A stretch of 64,000 nucleotides of DNA, taken from positions 13,344,931-13,408,930 of the forward strand of contig CAIIXF020000003.1 of the NCBI GenBank assembly GCA_903813345.2, read 5' to 3'. The notes below the pieces were generated by a model. It was not told the DNA's origin, searched no databases, and saw only the letters and a program-made list of their open reading frames with translations. This DNA is from Owenia fusiformis. Lineage: Eukaryota; Annelida; Polychaeta; Sabellida; Oweniidae. Positions 52,001-60,284 of this stretch are shown here, in pieces; the first letter of the stretch is position 1; each line of letters opens with the position of its first letter. The translations under genes were made by a program, and so were the position numbers.

Positions 52001-55000
52001 TCCCTCAACAGTTAGACACTCAGAGCCTCCATATTGTGGCTCTGGGTTGTTACATAATCGAACACGTTCTTGTGTACCTCCGCCACATTCAAGTGAACAT
52101 GCACTATAATTGGAAAACTCTCCCCATCCGCCATCAACTGTAAATAAACACAGAGTATGCCAGAGTTTCCTAAATGGCAGCTTCAATTATGAAAAAATAA
52201 CTACCATTATAGACTACGGCCGTATTAAACTTTTTAAATGTCTTTTTTTCAGAAAGGCAATGGGAGTTCCATGACTTACTTGGGCATGGTTGTGTATTAC
52301 ATGGTTCAACCTGTGATTCCTCGAGTTGCTCTACTCCCTCAACAGTTAGACACTGAGACCCTCCATATTGTGGCTCTGGGTTGTTACATAATCGAACACG
52401 TTCTTGTGTACCTCCGCCACATTCAAGTGAACATGCACTATAATTGGAAAACTCTCTCCATCCGCCATCAACTGTAAATAAACACAGAGTATGCCAGAGT
52501 TTCCTAAATGGCAGCTTCAATTATGAAAAAATAACTACCATTATAGACTACGGCCGTATTAAACTTTTTAAATGTCTTTTTTTCAGAAAGGCAATGGGAG
52601 TTCCATATGACTCACTTGAGCATGGCTGTGTGTTACATGGTTCAACCTGTGATTCCTCGAGTTGCTCTACTCCCTCAACAGTTCGACACTGAGACCCTCC
52701 ATATTGTGGCTCTGGGTTGTTACATAATCGAACACGTTCTTGTGTACCTCCGCCACATTCAAGTGAACATGCACTATAATTGGAAAACTCTCCCCATCCG
52801 CCATCAACTGTAAATAAACACCGAGTATGCCAGAGTTTCCTAAATGGCAGCTTCAATTATGAAAAAATAACTACCATTATCGACCTCGGCCGTATTCAAC
52901 TTTTTACATGTCTTATTCAGAAAGGCAATGTGGGTTCCATTGACTTACTTGGGCATGGTTGTGTGTTACATGGTTCAACCTGTGATTCCTCGAGTTGCTC
53001 TACTCCCTCAACAGTTAAACACTGAGAGCCTCCATATTGTGGCTCTGGGTTGTTACATAATCGAACACGTTCCCGTGTACCTCCGCCACATTCAAGTGAA
53101 CATGCGCTATAATTGGAAAACTCTCCCCATCCTCCATCAACTGAAAATATAAATGGTGCTTGCCAGAATTAACCGAAATGGCAGCCGCAAACATGAAAAA
53201 ATAACCGTGAAATATTAAGTTTTGAATTTTTATTCATGTTAGCTTGTGAATGTCGTAAAAATGAACGGGGACGTTGGCTATGTGAGTTAATTATAGCGAA
53301 CGCAAGTTAAAAGACCATCAAATATTTGAAAATACCATCAAATACGGCAGAAATACAAAAAATGTTTTGATTTGCTAAATATTTAGAATGATCTTCAAGA
53401 TATTGCAGGTAGTAGTATTTTTCTTGCAAATGTGGTCAATTCAGTGTAAAATCAATCCTTTTCTGTCCATAAAAACGTAAGATATACGTTTGCATTACAT
53501 TAATTCATCAACTGCATCATCTGTAGATATCCTAGCTTGCAATTTAGTTGATTATTGCCGATTTTAATATTTTTGGCATTTTTTCTCTGAAAAACAACGA
53601 GAGTTTCGCATGACTTACTTGCGCAGGGTTGTGTGTTACATGGTTCAATCTGTGATTCCTCGAGTTGCTCTACTCCCTCAACAGTTAGACACTGAGAGCC
53701 TCCATATTGTGGCTCTGGATTGTTACATAATCGAACACGTTCTTTGGTACCTCCCCCACATTCGAGTGAACATGTGCTATAATTTGTAAAAGCCCCCCAT
53801 CCCCCATTAACTGAAAATAGACATTGCACATGCAGGATTATTCTTAATATTGAAAATAGTGATTCCCACGTTATTTCCAGCTTCATTTTTGTGTTCATAT
53901 GAATTTGTGAATGACATGAAAAGAGGAATGAATGGAGGTAGTAGAGATGAGAGTGAGTTGCTTTAACACTTTAAAGTTTTAAATAAAATATATATCAAAG
54001 GACGTATTGATAGGCCTAGCATTATTAAAATATTTTTAGGTCTCTGTTTTGTCCTATTGCACAATATACAAACCGAGTATACTTGTTTCTAATTTTAGTG
54101 GCAGAACTCGGCGATTTGAAAATGCTTATTTAGAAAATGCACTTCTTTGAAACGTTGGTTTTTATTTCGTACACAGCGTCTGGGTTTGAATTCACTTTGA
54201 GTATTTTGTTTCCAGTCATATTTATCTAGTCCACCCATCGCTTTTTTAATTTGCATTTCAAATGCAAACACATGGGTGATATAGTGGAATCCTGCAATTT
54301 ACTCGTGTAACGAATGGATGTATTTCTTTATTTCTCATGTCTTTCTTACAGAAGTAATGAGAGTTCCATATGACTTACTTGGACATGGCTGTGTGTTACA
54401 TGGTTCAATCTGTGATTCCTCGAGTTGCTCTACTCCCTCAACAGTTAGACACTGAGAGCCTCCATATTGTGGCTCTGGGTTGTTACATAATCGAACACGT
54501 TCTTGGGTACCTCCGCCACATTCAAGTGAACATGCACTATAATTGGAAAACTCTCCCCATCCGCCATCAACTGGAAATATATATTGAGTATGCCAGAGTT
54601 TCCTAAATGGCAGCTTCAATAATGAAAAAATAACTACCATCATCGACCTCGGCCGTATTCAACTCTTTAAATGTATTTTCCAGAAAGGCAATGGTAGTTC
54701 CATGACTTACTTGGGCATGGCTGTGTGTTACATGGTTCAACCTGTGATTCTTCTAGTTGCTCTACTCCCCCTGCAGTTACACACTGAGAGCCTCCATATT
54801 GTGGCTCTGGGTTGTTACATAATCGAACACGTTCTTGGGTACCACCGCCGCATTCAAGTGAACATGCACCATATTCAGAAAAATCTCCCCATCCTCCATT
54901 TACTGAAAATGTATAATTGTGTTTGCTAGTATGCAATACCAAGACACGGTATTGAGATTTTATTAGAATGGAAAGATCTCTCTATTTCATGTAATGTTGC

Positions 55001-58000
55001 CGTTGCTTATTCGCGTTTGGAATTTATCCCAATTTACGCAGAATTCCGGAATCTCAATGTGGTCAAAACTGTTTGTATTAATGAATATTTATCACGAAGT
55101 GTTAGCGCAACACTAAGCTAAATACTTTTGTAATTAACAGCATTATCATTCCCCTCGATTAATTCATCATGACCCAGTGATTTTAAAGATTACAGGTACA
55201 ATAGCATATTCTGCAATTTCTCGAATATATCTTTATTTAATATCTTAGAACAATCAATTTGCATACTTTAGATGAATAATACTTTTTGTAATTATCATAG
55301 TTTTGTTATTGTGAAAGTTTTAAAACTGGTTTCCGAATTCCAAATAGTACAGATACAAGGGCAAAGACAGACATCCAGCAAGTGAGGTTTCTGCTTCGCC
55401 AATCTTTTACAAACATGAATTAAGTTTAAATTGAAACTGAAAACTGCATTCCAATTTACCGAGCTGTGGATCGGCCGTTTATTTAGCTCGCATATTTTAG
55501 ATTATGGCTTCTTTATTTGACACATTCGATTTCAGAAACCAGGGATATACTCACTTGAACATTCATGCCGGTTGCATGTACCAGTAGAGGTCTCATTCAT
55601 CTTTCTTTTTCCATCGCTCCCTATGCACATCAATCCACCATGTTCCGGTGTAGGGTTATCACAGTATTTGATCGTTTGTGTTATTCCTCCGCCGCATGGT
55701 TCGGAACACGCACCGATGGGTCGATATGAGCCCCATCCGCCATCTAAAGTAATACGAAATATTATAAAATACTGCGATATTAATGATGCTGATGATGGTA
55801 CAACCAAACACTCTATTCTTAAACCCGATCAAAATTCATTGCTTTGGGATACTGGTCAGTGGTCAAACTTCTATTATGATGCTTAACTCAACTTAAAATG
55901 AAAACGATCATCTACATGGCACTCCTGATGAGGGTGCACCATAAAACTCCTGACCACAACCAGTTACTCAGCTTATTCTTTTAGAATACACTGGGGGTCA
56001 TTAACAGAAACTCAGTAAAGTTACGACTTTGTAAATCAATTGCTGCAACCATGTGTACATAATGACATCACAGTTGGAGAACAATGAATTTATAACGAAT
56101 TCTTAACTTAAAAAGTTTTTGATAATGGCCCCCGGGACAATAACATCGGCTCATAGTCAATTTTGACATTGAAGGTCTAAAATGCTGATACTAAATAGAC
56201 TCTTGATACCCCGATCATGTTGATAACTTTGTTTAAAACTGACCACTTCAAGCAAAATCTTTCGGGTAGATGTGGGCCCACCAAGCTGCAGTGCAGGACA
56301 AAATTAATTGAGACGCTGGATTGTTGAGGTCAGTATTTGGCTTGCTGTACACATTTTCAAATAATGTATTGCTCATATTAGCATGGGTATCTACTTTTCG
56401 AGTACAAAATTAGATTTTCTGAAAAGTATGACGCGATCCTTTATTTGACTTACTTAATGGCCTGCATCTTACGTTTGCAACATCTTCACAGATCTGCGCG
56501 CGCATATAAGTCATACAATCGATTGGATGTAGTTTGAGCTTCGCACATTTCCCTGGGTAATACACTGTAGGTGAATCCGTTCTATTCAGTTTACGAATGT
56601 TTATCTGTTCGCCTATTTTGCATCCACCGGTAAACTAAAAATCAATGTCTTACTTTTGCGTACACGTGCATATAACAAAAAATAGAGCCAACAAAAAGTT
56701 CTAAAAAGCAAGCCCAATGTCCTGTTTAAGAACCCATTCTTACTATTGAAAATGGATTCTAGCAATCCTGTCTCACGTGAATCAACTTGTTGAGATTCGA
56801 TCAACTTAATTTCTTCTGAGAAAATGAGGCTTACAGCAAGAGTGTATTGGCTTCATGGGCCCGGGGATATAGACATTTTACTTAAAGGCTGCATGTCATA
56901 ATGTCTTCATACACAAACTCCTCATTATCTCAGAAGAATTCAAGTTGATCGAGTCCCAACAAGTAGATTCGTATGAGAGATTATTGGTAGAATCCATTTC
57001 AATAGTACGAATAGGAGTTCTTTTGAAAATTATGGTTAGCGCCAAAACATTCTCAAACATGTACGCATGTTTACAAATATTTCATGAGAACAAAAATGTT
57101 AACGTCTTCTTTTTATGGGAGTTTTGATTTTCGAAAAAACATACGTTACAGCACGCCCAACCATCGACAACGTACAGTGACAAAATATACGGGTGTACAC
57201 TTAAGCTGTTTGAAACAAAAATGGTGATTTAGGTTTTAAAAGATTCCTTTAAAGAATATGATGAAGTATTTCATGTTTAATTCCATGCGCATTCTCTTGG
57301 CAAGACTTTTAACTTTCTAATCACGTTAACAGATTTTTAAGCAGAGCACGAGTTTTGTCTTGGTAATTCCACCCACGTCCATGTGAATATAACCAACATT
57401 TTCCAACCGGTCAATTATGTGGGTGGAAACACCTAAAAAAAGATTCACTGCTCGAGGATCTTTCAACGTAATTAGAAAGTTAAGTCTTGCTAGAAGCATG
57501 CACATGAAATTAAACATGAAATACTCCATCATATTCCTTAGATAAATCTATTAAAACCTCATCACATCACCATTTTTGCTTCAAACATGACAACGTACAG
57601 CTGAAGTGTACAGCCATATATTTTGTCACTGAACGTTGTCGATGGTTATGCGTGTACAAGGCATATGGGAATCCACTGGTTACGTCGGGAAGATTGGAAA
57701 TCATTGTAACGAGCATAAATACTAACATACTAGACCCTCTCTTAGCTTGTATTCGCGAATGCAACTCTCAGCTGTCGGCTTCCGAATTAAACTACTATTT
57801 TATGTGCAACTCGTTTAAATATAAATAGTTCCTGTCACAATTCCATTCATATTTAAATGAATTGGTCATAAAATACTGGTTAATCTGGTAGCCGCTTGTT
57901 GCATTCGCGAATATAAGTTTGACGAGTAAAAGAAAAAAGAAATATGTTGACACGGATGCATGCTCACACCGGAATAGCCTGACAACGTTACGTTAAAGTC

Positions 58001-60284
58001 AGATACCGTTGTCACAAATGGCGGACATAACCGTCGCTTCAACTCTTTAATCACTTGGTCCTCATTTCATGGGATTTTATCGTCTCTAATTTTGTGCATA
58101 TATTAAGCTTTTGTGATGATGCATCATATGAAATCCCAATTTAGATCAAATCGGGTCGTGAATCGCCACAATATAGCGTCTTCGATATCGTCAATGACAA
58201 CGGAAAATGAATTTGAATTTGAGACTTTATTATAGTAACTGCACAATGAGTAAAAAGACACTTTGATTGATTGTTGTTCCAAAGGAATTTAGTCTAGGTG
58301 CTGTATTAAACGGTTATGTCCGCCATTTGTGACCACGGTATCTGACTTTACCGTTGTCGGGCTATTCCGGTGTGATGCTGTAGAATGTTCCAATTCAATT
58401 CAATTTTAATATATCTATGTAGTAAATCATAGCAGATAGGCCTATAAAATCTCCTCTTGATCTGACCTTACCTTTCTTCGTCTTACGTCTGGATTTGTCG
58501 GGTCACACACGACATACATACAAAGTATTTCAAGATGGTTGGGGTCGTCGGATATCATTGTAAACCCCCTTGAGTTTTTACAATCTGAAGCATATATTGC
58601 ATATTTCATATGATATATATACCGCGTGACACAAAAATATGACACCCACCCACATAATATTTTATGACTTTTTTCAACTGTTCTTTTTCGCACATTTAAA
58701 CTACACTCCATTTTGCAACTCCCCAAGAAGTTTCAGATGACTAGCTCACTTAGATGCACATTTATGAGCGTTACAAAATGTGTCTTCTATTCCTTTGCTG
58801 GCACAGCTGGATCTTACACAAAAAATGACACCCACCTTTTGTAACATAATTTTGGAAATCAGTTATAATGATTTTATCAATGACAACAAAATTATTTTGT
58901 GTTTAATTGAATGGACTTCATTTCCCTGGAAGTACAAGCCGAAATCATTAGTATTTACAAAGTTGTTACAAAAGCTGGGTGACACTTTGTGTAGAATCCA
59001 TATATGTCTGCAAAGGAATGGACGACATTTAGAGCAAATTTGAAACGCTCATAAAATTTGAGCTACACATCTGAAGTTTCTTGAGGTGCTTTCGTATTAT
59101 GTCTACTTTAAATGTGCCAAAGGACAAGTCTATATGTTAATAGACAAACAAGTTATGCGACGTATTAAGGTGGGTGTCATTTTTATGTCACCCTGTACCA
59201 TGACGTTGTAAGTGTATATATCGATCCAAATATTACATGTATGTCAACCTTGAACGTTAATGGGATTAACATTAAGACTTGAGATTAGTTGAGAGTAGGC
59301 TTCGAAAAAGATTGCAATTTTAAAACATGTTTTATTGCCATCATTCATTCTCTTTTTGTTGTAGTTAAAGATTTCTAGTTTTTCATGATAATTTCAAGGT
59401 ATCTGCCCTTTCTGGATCTCAAATCTTCTGCTTCCATATTTGATCTGACAGGAAATCAAGTATGTTCAAAATAATAAATCAATAGTTATGTGACATAGGC
59501 GAAGTCATGGGATGGAGGTGCATCCCCATTACTTTTGAAAATAAATAACATAGATAACCATTAAATAGACGTAGAAAAGAGCTTTAAAATGTTCTTTATT
59601 TGAAACTTCTAGCTCAATTTCGAAGGAAGTTGCATCAATCTTTGTAAAATTCAATTTTTTGGCTCGTTTAAGTTATGTCACAATTGCAACCCCTTTGACT
59701 CTGACTACGCCCCTGTTCGATCCATATACAGATATACCATCCATGTAAAGCGTCTATTATACTGAATAAATAAATTTATATTAATTATGATAATTCAAAA
59801 TAATAGAAAATAATTATAGTTCATGACCATTGACATATACAATAACGCCAATTTGAGCTTTGGCATTGTAATATGAAGATTCAAAACACTGAATCTGTTT
59901 TCTGCTCTTCCAACGAGTCATTGGGCTATAACCACATAAATTGATTTTTCTAAAATGTGCTGTTTTTGAGGTTATTTCTTAGAAAGGGCCTAAATGTATT
60001 GCATACACATTGTGTCAGCAAAAATAGAGTAATGTCAAAGGTTGTTTCTTTCAAAAAGTAAATTAAAATAGAGTAATAAGTCACCAGTACAATAATATAG
60101 AATAAATAAGTCACCAGTACAATAAAATAGAATAGATAAGTCACCAGTACAATAAAAATAGACTAAACTACTCACCAGCCTCGGATGCATCCACTTTATA
60201 CTCAGCTTCCTCAAGGGGAGCCGTAGCTCCTTGATCTACCAGGGAGAAAGCGCCCAGGCAGAACGCAAATACCAACCAGTTCAT
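19058..60284 (-). CDS. Gene C: giant secreted 8-Cys / TSP1x25 / ITIH_C-like protein
   Basis: Forty exons totalling 6165 nt (2054 aa). Order: 60284-60176 (signal peptide, [16 protein letters not shown]); 58584-58472 and 56634-56454 (8-Cys module: [32 protein letters not shown]); 25 TSP1 exons from 55743 down to 41988; eight linker exons from 40824 down to 36405; and the ITIH_C-like exons 36196-36083, 20523-20360, 19814-19670 and 19245-19058. Exon 1 ends in phase 1, exon 2 in phase 0, exon 3 in phase 1, all TSP1 and linker exons are 1-1, and the terminal domain runs 1-1, 1-0, 0-1, 1-stop, exactly as in genes A and B. Motifs in the last domain include [23 protein letters not shown] and LSCWRIKG before DYEV-TAA. 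No frame break was found, despite several transposons in introns. Likely a secreted matrix protein. ITIH_C assignment is by motif order, not a profile search. Confidence 0.83.
19351..19515. mobile_element. 165-bp palindromic MITE (Tc1/mariner type)
   Basis: The terminal inverted repeats start CAGAGTGTCC / CAGGGTGTCC and continue through 'aaaaaacaggac'. The arms extend to 'aaagttgaataactcrgtcaa'. TA flanks both ends (19349-19350 and 19516-19517). It lies in the last intron of gene C. The CAGGGTGT ends resemble those of the larger element at 39338-40394. Confidence 0.8.
20840..21801 (+). repeat. 5' LTR
   Basis: 962 bp, beginning TGTAAATAGGG and ending CCACCACTACA (TG...CA). It is almost identical to 34225-35185, with a single length difference noticed. 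It includes an AATAAA (near 21724) and a TGTCTGTCTATG-type run near its end. Confidence 0.93.
21804..21840 (+). promoter_or_regulatory. Putative primer-binding site, duplicated
   Basis: Two bases after the LTR comes TGGTACTGCGGGTATAC, in the place and with the TGG start expected of a tRNA primer-binding site. The 20-bp block aaatggtactgcgggtatac is perfectly repeated in tandem (21801-21820 and 21821-21840). The matching tRNA was not identified. Confidence 0.5.
22401..22704 (+). repeat. Repeated TGACATCTATTGGT motif in retrotransposon leader
   Basis: Seven to eight copies of TG(A/C)CATCTATTGGT or close variants occur between PBS and gag. They start near 22404, 22439, 22466, 22529, 22563, 22589, 22622 and 22691, spaced roughly 25-70 bp. 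This is the same position as the protein-binding cluster (insulator) of Drosophila gypsy, but the motif is different. Function is inferred only from clustering. Confidence 0.55.
22829..23953 (+). CDS. gag: Gypsy gag polyprotein
   Basis: 374 codons from the first ATG; a more probable start is Met17 ([13 protein letters not shown], at 22877), which gives a conventional basic/acidic N-terminus. The central region ([19 protein letters not shown] ... [18 protein letters not shown]) has the capsid-like pattern of the retrotransposon gag family. A predicted coiled coil is followed by an Arg/Gln/Asn-rich tail ([13 protein letters not shown]). No CCHC zinc knuckle is seen; the RG-rich tail may bind RNA instead. 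The frame is intact. It ends in ATGA, overlapping the start of the next ORF. Confidence 0.88.
   Translation: MFDILSRFFPEAIQITMPPKKASPKEEEEDLEQEKYYDPTEFENMKEELLRLRKLSQRFSQFMEIEKKPTQPVQKIKFPKRPKLGNFSGKPETTDIWDWVEDAELAIKKLDDDEEKVDFLLEHLEAPARREVHYIEPLTTRNIFRTLKEVYGREFSASQTFRKFYTTAQKKDQSVKSFTQELLRLMDIIKQHRTVPNENELLCHQLTENLNDPHLRWELKKYEDDHPNPSFQKLRHIALEYEDNENRKNEESEHHSRKEKSYSVQEKDPVFTQITSQLDEFKSAITSMQDNMKTMTEKINRLEKGQQMIMEQNANNQFQYENRNDYLYPQRSHRGQFNGRRPQRGQFRSRQTTQSNQRQFNLNAHDLGNARVPS
23950..24251 (+). pseudogene. pro: Gypsy protease segment, truncated by insertion
   Basis: This frame is -1 relative to gag and overlaps its stop at ATGA, so expression would use a -1 frameshift or reinitiation. The aspartic-protease signature [11 protein letters not shown] is present. 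The frame continues to 24251, where the 5.86-kb DNA element begins; the few codons after that (to 24279) belong to the insertion. The protease C-terminal part and linker resume at 30114. Confidence 0.85.
25184..25782 (-). pseudogene. Two-exon ORF candidate inside the 5.86-kb element
   Basis: An ATG at 25782 opens a 76-nt exon ([20 protein letters not shown]...) ending at a GTAAGT donor after 25707. A TTTTCAG acceptor precedes 25434, and the phases agree (1 to 1). The second exon reads [20 protein letters not shown]... to a TGA at 25319-25321, giving 63 aa. The same frame then stays open ([16 protein letters not shown]...) to a TAA at 25184, suggesting that the TGA is a disabling mutation in a longer protein. 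The family is not recognised; it may be a remnant of the element's own gene. Confidence 0.3.
27112..27124. repeat. Poly-C/G tract
   Basis: A homopolymer run of C, matched by a poly-G run at 29502-29512 elsewhere in the same inserted element. Such runs are prone to assembly error. Confidence 0.6.
28820..29368. mobile_element. Long-palindrome MITE, copy 2
   Basis: The hairpin (28825-29363, 539 bp) has the same ends (CACTGCTACCCACCTA) and internal blocks as the copy at 6061-6586. It is flanked by a 5-bp ACCAT duplication (28820-28824 and 29364-29368). Its arms are closer to identical than in copy 1, so it is probably younger. It is nested inside the 5.86-kb element. Confidence 0.87.
30114..33807 (+). 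pseudogene. pol: Gypsy pol: RT, RNase H, integrase (broken)
   Basis: Frame 1 resumes after the insertion at 30114 and is open to a TGA at 30955-30957, at the start of the reverse transcriptase. It is then open again, in the same frame, to 33807. In the 936-codon downstream ORF, RT motifs [13 protein letters not shown] and YLDD lie near residues 68-98, RNase H (TDAS) near 253, the integrase HHCC finger near 548-590, and the integrase D,D,E residues near 615, 673 and 710. A basic tail ends RRYNLRKRK. With an insertion and a stop, no full Pol can be made. No env-like ORF follows. Confidence 0.92.
34225..35185 (+). repeat. 3' LTR
   Basis: 961 bp, nearly identical to 20840-21801, with the same TG...CA ends and followed by the TTAA duplication. 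No purine-rich tract lies right at its 5' edge; the nearest (ggggaggaa, 34078-34086) is about 140 bp upstream. Confidence 0.93.
36083..36196 (-). other. Gene C exon with the GDPH motif (ITIH_C-like domain start)
   Basis: This 38-codon, phase 1-1 exon reads [14 protein letters not shown]...[10 protein letters not shown]...YRLLTE. Equivalent exons are 12354-12241 (gene B) and 5708-5583 (gene A). In inter-alpha-inhibitor heavy chains the Asp-Pro bond of the same DPH motif is cut and the new C-terminal Asp is esterified to a glycosaminoglycan. That knowledge belongs to the vertebrate family; here only the motif and its context are seen. The following intron is 15.6 kb because of the nested transposons. 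Confidence 0.7.
39338..40394 (+). mobile_element. Decayed Tc1/mariner-type element, 1057 bp
   Basis: Terminal inverted repeats CAGGGTGTTCCAAAAGTAAC are flanked by TA (39336-39337 and 40395-40396). Blocks further in, such as 'ccagcaccagtcctg' at the right end, extend the repeats. A broken plus-strand transposase remains at about 39760-40090: [11 protein letters not shown], then [13 protein letters not shown], then a C-terminal stretch ending at TAG, with stops between. It lies in the gene C intron between linker exons 1 and 2. Confidence 0.75.
40434..40600. repeat. Interspersed repeat, copy 2
   Basis: Diverged match to 1-175 in the same orientation ('ccaaatttcacgttg', 'caacgggaattattatactcg', 'tttctgaagaagatgatg'). 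Non-coding. Confidence 0.6.
40825..41987. other. Intron with an unexplained plus-strand ORF
   Basis: This is the intron between the last TSP1 exon and the first linker exon. A 99-codon plus-strand ORF at 40855-41154 has a protein-like stretch ([20 protein letters not shown], then [16 protein letters not shown]). I do not recognise it; it may be a transposon fragment. Nothing else was seen. Confidence 0.3.
42710..43806 (+). mobile_element. Mariner transposon, internally deleted
   Basis: The element is 42712-43804, 1093 bp, flanked by TA. The terminal inverted repeats are essentially perfect over about 38 bp (CGAGGGAAGATCCAAAA-TTTCCGGCC), differing by one length change. It lies in the gene C intron between TSP1 repeats 23 and 24, in the opposite orientation to the gene. 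Fresh ends and an almost open transposase show it is recent. Confidence 0.93.
42848..43738 (+). pseudogene. Mariner transposase, missing third catalytic acid
   Basis: A 296-codon open frame; the true start is probably Met15 ([14 protein letters not shown], at 42890). It has a helix-turn-helix N-terminus ([22 protein letters not shown]), a second HTH ([14 protein letters not shown]), [11 protein letters not shown], and catalytic Asp172 in VTCDETWV and Asp266 in QQDNAP. Right after QQDNAP the protein jumps to [26 protein letters not shown], the normal C-terminal end. The PYSPDLAPSDYH-type segment with the third catalytic residue is absent. The deletion keeps the frame. The product could fold and bind ends but not cut DNA. 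Confidence 0.9.
44650..44720. repeat. Interspersed repeat, copy 1 of pair
   Basis: Shares 'gcattaaca', 'caaaatg-cac', 'tgccat', 'acgccgaac-ccaac' and the following A-rich end with 63888-63985, in the same orientation. It lies in the intron between TSP1 exons 22 and 21. Confidence 0.5.
47266..47304 (-). pseudogene. Relict 3' end of a TSP1 exon
   Basis: The forward text 'tgcttgtgcatggttgtgtgatacagggttcaaac' matches the 3' end (with donor) of the TSP1 exons. The donor has lost its GT (now GCACGT), and the rest of the exon is gone. It is followed by intron-type sequence leading into the intact exon at 47376-47567. Confidence 0.7.
50985..51855. mobile_element. 863-bp insertion with AATT duplication in a TSP1 intron
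   Basis: The neighbouring introns read 'ggcagcttcaattatgaaaaa' without interruption. Here the same text is split after 'cttcaatt' and resumes at 51852 with 'aattatgaaaaa', giving an AATT duplication (50985-50988 and 51852-51855) around 50989-51851. The ends are imperfect inverted repeats (CTCGAAATCGCTGTTCCCTC against CTCCCTTTCGCGATTCGCTC). No transposase was recognised. It is probably a non-autonomous DNA transposon. Confidence 0.75.
57748..57905. repeat. Palindromic MITE, third copy
   Basis: Same family as 15272-15600: 'attcgcgaatgcaact', 'tgtcggctt', 'actactattttat', 'catatttaaatga'. It lies in gene C intron 2. Confidence 0.6.
58622..59195. mobile_element. 574-bp MITE with TA flanks
   Basis: Ends CCGCGTGACACAAAAATATG and, inverted, CATTTTTATGTCACCCTG, then CACCCACC on both arms, flanked by TA (58620-58621 and 59196-59197). 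An internal repeat of the arm core (acacaaaaaatgacacccacc) is near 58816. It sits about 37 bp upstream of the acceptor of gene C exon 2. Confidence 0.7.
60063..60175. repeat. 30-bp minisatellite next to the gene C exon 1 donor
   Basis: Three copies of 'ataagtcaccagtacaataa...atagaat', followed by 'actactcaccag', which is the true splice donor of exon 1 in the same register. The array appears to have grown from the donor region. The repeat copies read CTGGTGACTTA on the minus strand, so they are poorer donors than the real CTG|GTGAG. Confidence 0.7.

Larger units (their letters stand above)
41988..55743 (-). repeat. TSP1 array: 25 one-domain exons of gene C
   Basis: In transcript order: 55743-55555, 54902-54711, 54570-54379, 53810-53619, 53140-52949, 52807-52616, 52471-52280, 52137-51946, 50937-50746, 50602-50411, 50268-50077, 49936-49745, 49600-49409, 49265-49074, 48928-48737, 48124-47933, 47567-47376, 46789-46598, 46310-46119, 45539-45348, 45202-45011, 44467-44276, 44127-43936, 42650-42459 and 42176-41988. 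The first and last are 189 nt, the other 23 are 192 nt; all are phase 1-1. Each has six cysteines ([19 protein letters not shown] ... CNTQPC). The core copies also share their introns, giving a tandem unit of about 335 bp. Repeats 22-25 carry WGDW/WGNW; only 24 and 25 have the Cxx(S/T)C sugar-acceptor pattern. Confidence 0.93.

Noticed and set aside
43936-54902. CRISPR-like regular repeats
   Set aside because: The roughly 335-bp periodicity comes from tandem exon-intron units encoding TSP1 domains in an animal genome. Repeat and spacer sizes and content do not fit CRISPR.
45011-54929. Many plus-strand ORFs of about 68 codons recurring across the TSP1 array ([20 protein letters not shown]...)
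   Set aside because: They are exact antisense frames of the TSP1 exons and recur only because the exons are repeats. They have no splice or start logic of their own.
19058-60284. Gene C split into two genes, one with TSP1 and one with the ITIH_C-like end
   Set aside because: Genes A and B show the same N- and C-terminal exons within one short gene, all linker exons are in phase with both sides, and no signal peptide or stop lies between.
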